From contig CALQAH020000013.1 in the NCBI GenBank assembly GCA_943328505.2, positions 1 to 46,741 on the forward strand: DNA of 46,741 nt, in the 5' to 3' direction. Every line of letters begins with the position of its first letter. Position 1 is the stretch's first letter. The notes beneath the pieces are model-generated. The model saw nothing but the letters and a program-made list of their open reading frames with translations. It searched no databases and was not told the DNA's origin. Origin of the DNA: Rhizobium sp. Q54 (GTDB lineage Bacteria > Bacteroidota > Bacteroidia > Flavobacteriales > Flavobacteriaceae). This document shows, piece by piece, positions 43,280 to 46,741 of the stretch. A program made the position numbers and the translations under genes.

Positions 43280-44158
43280 ATGAGGATCGATAAATATTTT
43301 CTAGCAGCTTTTACTTCCTTTTTTATTTGGGGTTTCTTCGGTTTGGCATTGCGTCCTTTACACGATTATGCTTCTTTAGATATCTTATTTTATCGTGTTT
43401 TTTTAGCCTCAGCTTTATTGCTATTAATCAACCTATTGTTTCGTAAAAATGAATTAATAATTGATTATAAAATCTATAAGAGCTTATCTTTTTCACAAAA
43501 ACGAAAAACACTATTTCTTACAGTTTTTGGAGGTTTCTTGCTTATATTTAACTGGTATTTATTTATGTTTGCTGTTAATCATGTCAGTTTGCAATCGGCT
43601 TCATTTGCCTATTTAGTATGTCCAATAATCACCACTATTTTAGCTTTTTTTATTTTAAAAGAAAAATTGAGTAATTGGCAATGGTTGGCCGTGTTTATGT
43701 GTGTTGTCAGTTGCAGTATTTTATCCTATGGACATAGCAAAGAGTTATTGTACAGCTTGATAATTGCAACCTCATTCGCCTTGTATTTAATTAGCCAACG
43801 CAAAAACAATCAGTTTGATCGATTTGTAATACTGACAATTCAGTTAATAATTGCCTCCTTAGTGATTTTACCTTTTTATCCAATATATAGTGAAGAATTA
43901 CCAACTGAAAATTTGTTTTATATTTTGCTGATTGTAATTGTTGTTTTGTTTACTATTATTCCATTGTTTCTGAACTTGTATGCGTTGAAAGGGATGAACT
44001 CTTCAGCAGTTGGAATTTTGATGTATACGAATCCGTTGATCAATTTTTTCTTAGCGATATTTTATTTTCATGAAGAAATTCAGCTGTCACAAATTGTATC
44101 CTACTTTTTAATACTAGTTTCTATACTTATTTTCAATAAAAATTCATTAGTCAAATAA
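43280..44158 (+). CDS. EamA/RarD-type drug/metabolite transporter
   Basis: A 292-residue membrane protein with ten hydrophobic segments in two EamA halves. The start FLAAFTSFFIWGFFGLALRPL and the middle ILYGHSKELLYSLIIATSFALYLISQRK are like RarD. The latter group exports amino-acid-like or chloramphenicol-related compounds; the substrate is not known here. TACTTTTG (43256-43263) before the ATG fits the -7 box. The following DUF2809 gene lies 24 bp downstream. Confidence 0.88.
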   Translation: MRIDKYFLAAFTSFFIWGFFGLALRPLHDYASLDILFYRVFLASALLLLINLLFRKNELIIDYKIYKSLSFSQKRKTLFLTVFGGFLLIFNWYLFMFAVNHVSLQSASFAYLVCPIITTILAFFILKEKLSNWQWLAVFMCVVSCSILSYGHSKELLYSLIIATSFALYLISQRKNNQFDRFVILTIQLIIASLVILPFYPIYSEELPTENLFYILLIVIVVLFTIIPLFLNLYALKGMNSSAVGILMYTNPLINFFLAIFYFHEEIQLSQIVSYFLILVSILIFNKNSLVK

Positions 44159-44182
44159 TTCTTGATTTTTATAACTTTAAAA

Positions 44183-44575
44183 ATGAGCAGATTGAAATTT
44201 AAATTTAAATATTTTATAGTTTTTGTAATCATTTTTATTATTGAGGTATTTATTGCACTGTATCTTCATGATTCATTCATTCGTCCTTATTTTGGAGATT
44301 TTTTGGTTGTAATTATGATATACTCTTTTGTAATGAGTTTTATAAATTTTTCAAAATATAAAGTAGCTTTATTTGTTTTACTATTTGCCTATTGTATTGA
44401 ATTTGCCCAATGTTTTAATTTACTGCTATTACTAGGACTTGAAAATATGTCATTTGCGAAAGTTGTATTAGGCAATTCATTCGCAACAGAGGATTTAGCG
44501 CTTTATACATTAGGTTTTGGAGGCATCGTTTTAGTTGAGTTTTTAATTGAGAGAAACAAAACTTCATTTCATTAA
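44183..44575 (+). CDS. DUF2809 small membrane protein
   Basis: From ATG 44183 (the TTG seven codons earlier is less likely) it has 130 residues with four hydrophobic segments. The pattern FIIEVFIALYLHDSFIRPYFGDFLVVIMIYSFV is characteristic of DUF2809, whose role is unknown. It follows the EamA transporter closely and may be co-transcribed with it. Confidence 0.85.
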   Translation: MSRLKFKFKYFIVFVIIFIIEVFIALYLHDSFIRPYFGDFLVVIMIYSFVMSFINFSKYKVALFVLLFAYCIEFAQCFNLLLLLGLENMSFAKVVLGNSFATEDLALYTLGFGGIVLVEFLIERNKTSFH

Positions 44576-44587
44576 TTGGGATTCTTT

Positions 44588-44667
44588 AGCCCAGATAGTA
44601 GTGAAAATCCTGTTTAATGGGTTATCAAAACCATTAAACAGATTGCAACGGATAGCTGGAAATGGCT
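44588..44667 (+). ncRNA. structured RNA candidate, Flavo-1-like
   Basis: A perfect 10-bp inner hairpin pairs TGTTTAATGG (44611-44620) with CCATTAAACA (44631-44640), extended by AATC with GATT. An outer layer pairs AGCC (44588-44591) with GGCT (44664-44667), and CCAG with CTGG (44656-44659). The conserved-looking segments GATAGTAGTGAAAATCC and GATTGCAACGGATAGC recall a repeated flavobacterial element that I associate with the Flavo-1 motif. That name is from memory and unproven. It lies between DUF2809 and dnaK, 160 bp before the dnaK start. Confidence 0.5.
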
Positions 44668-44827
44668 TCAAATAAAAAATCCAAATTTCATTATAATAAA
44701 AATGTCATCTTGTCATATAAATTATTTCAAAACTGACAATTTATTCCAACTTTTCTCTTGGCACAGTGATTGCTTTTGGACACTCGAGTTTAAAATTGAA
44801 TTTTCTAAATAATAATTAAATATAAAA

Positions 44828-46714
44828 ATGGGAAAAATAATTGGAATTGATTTAGGGACAACCAACTCGTGTGTATCTGTAATGGAAGGACAAGAAGCAG
44901 TAGTAATTCCTAACTCTGAGGGAAAAAGAACAACACCATCAATCATTGCGTTTGTTGAAGGTGGAGAAATTAAAGTGGGTGATCCAGCAAAAAGACAAGC
45001 TGTAACAAACCCAACAAAAACGATTGGATCTATCAAACGTTTTATGGGACACACCTTTGCAGAAACTACTGGTGAAGCAAAAAGAGTACCTTATTCAGTT
45101 GTTAAAGGTGACAACAACACACCACGTGTAGATATCGATGGTCGCTTGTATAGTGCACAAGAATTGTCAGCAATGACGCTTCAAAAAATGAAGAAAACAG
45201 CTGAAGACTATTTAGGTCAAACTGTTACAGAAGCGGTTATTACAGTTCCTGCTTACTTTAATGATGCACAACGTCAAGCTACAAAAGAAGCTGGTGAGAT
45301 TGCTGGACTTAAAGTAATGAGAATTATCAACGAACCTACAGCTGCAGCATTAGCATATGGTTTAGATAAAAAAGGAGTGGATCAAAAAATTGCGGTTTAC
45401 GATTTAGGTGGTGGTACTTTTGATATTTCTATCCTTGAATTAGGAGACGGAGTTTTTGAAGTATTGTCTACAAACGGTGATACACACTTAGGTGGTGATG
45501 ATTTTGACCAAACTATCATTGACTGGTTAGCGGATGAATTCAAAGCTGAAGAAGGAATCGATTTGCGTTTGGATCCTATGTCATTACAAAGAATTAAAGA
45601 AGCTGCTGAAAAAGCTAAAATTGAGTTGTCCTCTTCTGCTGAAACAGAAATCAACTTGCCTTACGTTACAGCTACGGCTTCTGGACCAAAACACTTAGTT
45701 AAAAAATTAACTAGAGCTAAATTTGAGCAATTGTCAGACACCTTAGTAAAACGTTCAATGGCACCAGTGGCTAAAGCGTTGAAAGATGCAGGTTTGTCTA
45801 CTTCAGATATCGACGAAGTTATCCTTGTTGGAGGTTCTACTAGAATGCCAAGAATTGCTGACGAAGTGGAGAAATTCTTTGGTAAAAAGGCATCAAAAGG
45901 TGTAAATCCTGACGAAGTGGTTGCTATTGGAGCAGCTATTCAAGGAGGTGTTCTTTCTGGAGATGTAAAAGATGTATTGTTGTTAGACGTTACACCTTTA
46001 TCATTAGGAATTGAAACTATGGGTGGTGTTTTGACTAAATTAATTGAAGCCAACACAACTATTCCAACAAAAAAGTCGCAAGTATTCTCGACAGCAGCCG
46101 ATTCTCAACCAACCGTTGAAATCCATGTTTTGCAAGGTGATAGAGCGATGGCTACCGATAATAAAACAATTGGTCGTTTCCATTTAGATGGTATTCCACC
46201 AGCACCAAGAGGTGTTCCGCAAATTGAAGTAACTTTTGATATTGATGCTAATGGTATCATTAAAGTTTCTGCAACGGATAAAGGAACTGGTAAATCTCAC
46301 GATATTCGTATCGAAGCTTCATCTGGATTGACAGCTGAAGAAATCGAAAGAATGAAAAAAGATGCTGAAGCCAATGCTGGAGCTGATAAAATCGCTAGAG
46401 AAAGAGTTGAAAAAATCAACGAAGCAGACAGTTTGATTTTCCAAACAGAAACACAATTGAAAGAGTTGGCCGATAAAATCTCTGACGATCACAAAACAGC
46501 TATCGAGTATGCCTTGACTGAATTAAGAATGGCGCACCAATCACAAGATTTGGAAGCTATTCAAAAAGGTCTTGACAATGTGAATGCAGCATGGAAAACG
46601 GCTACAGAAGCAATGTATGCACAAGGAGAACAAGGGCAAACACAAGACGCACAACCACAAGGTGAAGCGCAAGGTGACAATGTTCAAGATGTAGAATATG
46701 AAGAGGTAAAATAA
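44828..46714 (+). CDS. dnaK: chaperone protein DnaK (Hsp70)
   Basis: A complete 628-residue Hsp70. It has [18 protein letters not shown] (4-21), [31 protein letters not shown], the phosphate-2 region [13 protein letters not shown], and [10 protein letters not shown]. The linker [15 protein letters not shown] is near 381. The C-terminal lid ends in a Gln-rich tail and VEYEEVK. It folds and protects proteins with DnaJ and GrpE. No dnaJ follows in the window. I see no CIRCE operator (TTAGCACTC-N9-GAGTGCTAA) upstream, so HrcA control is not supported. Confidence 0.98.
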   Translation: MGKIIGIDLGTTNSCVSVMEGQEAVVIPNSEGKRTTPSIIAFVEGGEIKVGDPAKRQAVTNPTKTIGSIKRFMGHTFAETTGEAKRVPYSVVKGDNNTPRVDIDGRLYSAQELSAMTLQKMKKTAEDYLGQTVTEAVITVPAYFNDAQRQATKEAGEIAGLKVMRIINEPTAAALAYGLDKKGVDQKIAVYDLGGGTFDISILELGDGVFEVLSTNGDTHLGGDDFDQTIIDWLADEFKAEEGIDLRLDPMSLQRIKEAAEKAKIELSSSAETEINLPYVTATASGPKHLVKKLTRAKFEQLSDTLVKRSMAPVAKALKDAGLSTSDIDEVILVGGSTRMPRIADEVEKFFGKKASKGVNPDEVVAIGAAIQGGVLSGDVKDVLLLDVTPLSLGIETMGGVLTKLIEANTTIPTKKSQVFSTAADSQPTVEIHVLQGDRAMATDNKTIGRFHLDGIPPAPRGVPQIEVTFDIDANGIIKVSATDKGTGKSHDIRIEASSGLTAEEIERMKKDAEANAGADKIARERVEKINEADSLIFQTETQLKELADKISDDHKTAIEYALTELRMAHQSQDLEAIQKGLDNVNAAWKTATEAMYAQGEQGQTQDAQPQGEAQGDNVQDVEYEEVK

Positions 46715-46741
46715 TCTTTTTTTAGATAAAAGATAATAGAC

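Noticed and set aside
44701..44827. CIRCE or sigma-32-like element upstream of dnaK
   Set aside because: I looked for TTAGCACTC-N9-GAGTGCTAA and for CTTGAAA/CCCCAT boxes. A stretch with GGCACAG and GGACACTCGAG is present, but it is not an inverted repeat of the needed form.
44722..45054. 110-residue minus-strand ORF over the dnaK start
   Set aside because: It is the antisense shadow of the highly conserved dnaK N-terminus.
1..46741. CRISPR array, tRNA, rRNA, insertion sequence or prophage
   Set aside because: No regularly spaced identical repeats, no cloverleaf-like sequence and no transposase, integrase or phage structural motif was found. The heptamer tracts have no spacers.

Overview
The window looks like chromosomal DNA from a member of the Flavobacteriaceae, most likely Flavobacterium or a close relative. 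The evidence is: a very AT-rich, densely packed layout; few Shine-Dalgarno sites; promoters of the Bacteroidetes form TTG-N19-TAnnTTTG; and lineage-typical families (DUF5723 barrel, OstA-like protein, fused ResB/CcsA, DUF2911, DUF3822, bacillithiol protein YtxJ/BrxC). No rRNA, tRNA, CRISPR array, transposase or prophage was seen. Most genes are housekeeping or envelope genes; the accessory signal is in small insertions, repeats and regulatory sites.

Layout. 1-1.6 kb: the tail of an unknown gene, tandem hairpins, a GNAT acetyltransferase and an aldose-1-epimerase-like gene. 1.8-5.1 kb: a secreted M1 peptidase, a junk-like stretch with a decayed membrane ORF and heptamer repeats, ytxJ/brxC, and a 48-residue tail of a zinc metallopeptidase. 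5.1-9.8 kb (minus): aldehyde dehydrogenase with a DUF5723 barrel, then panB, a four-helix-bundle gene and an RluA pseudouridine synthase. 9.9-13.1 kb: a HAD phosphatase, convergent with a three-gene light/DNA-repair operon (SRPBCC, SDR, photolyase). 13.2-18.5 kb: DUF2911 protein, then a minus-strand operon of large PIG-L deacetylase, an unlisted 35-residue membrane protein and a sodium symporter. 18.5-22.4 kb (minus): DUF2520, KdsC-like phosphatase, a second four-helix-bundle gene, UbiA prenyltransferase, Maf, and a secreted protein. 22.6-29 kb: ccsBA, glutathione peroxidase, GNAT, menD. 29-35.5 kb (minus): OstA-like protein, class III aminotransferase, TPR protein, aroE, a NUMOD4/HNH-like gene and a lipoprotein cyclophilin. 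35.6-46.7 kb: periplasmic alpha-amylase, rsmD, DUF3822, RecD-like helicase, tcdA-like gene, NTF2-like protein, sdaA, EamA transporter, DUF2809, a structured RNA candidate and dnaK.

The most interesting pattern is that two four-helix-bundle (23S rRNA intervening-sequence protein family) genes each sit inside what looks like a co-directional operon and are each bracketed by inverted copies of degenerate 7-bp repeats. Similar heptamer tracts occur at two further intergenic sites without the gene. This suggests small, non-transposase cassettes or stem-forming elements related in architecture to rRNA intervening sequences. Other notable points are the 35-residue protein between PIG-L and the symporter, twin 13-bp palindromes spaced 42 bp apart upstream of brxC, a perfect 15-bp CRP-like palindrome on the amylase promoter, and a Flavo-1-like RNA before dnaK.
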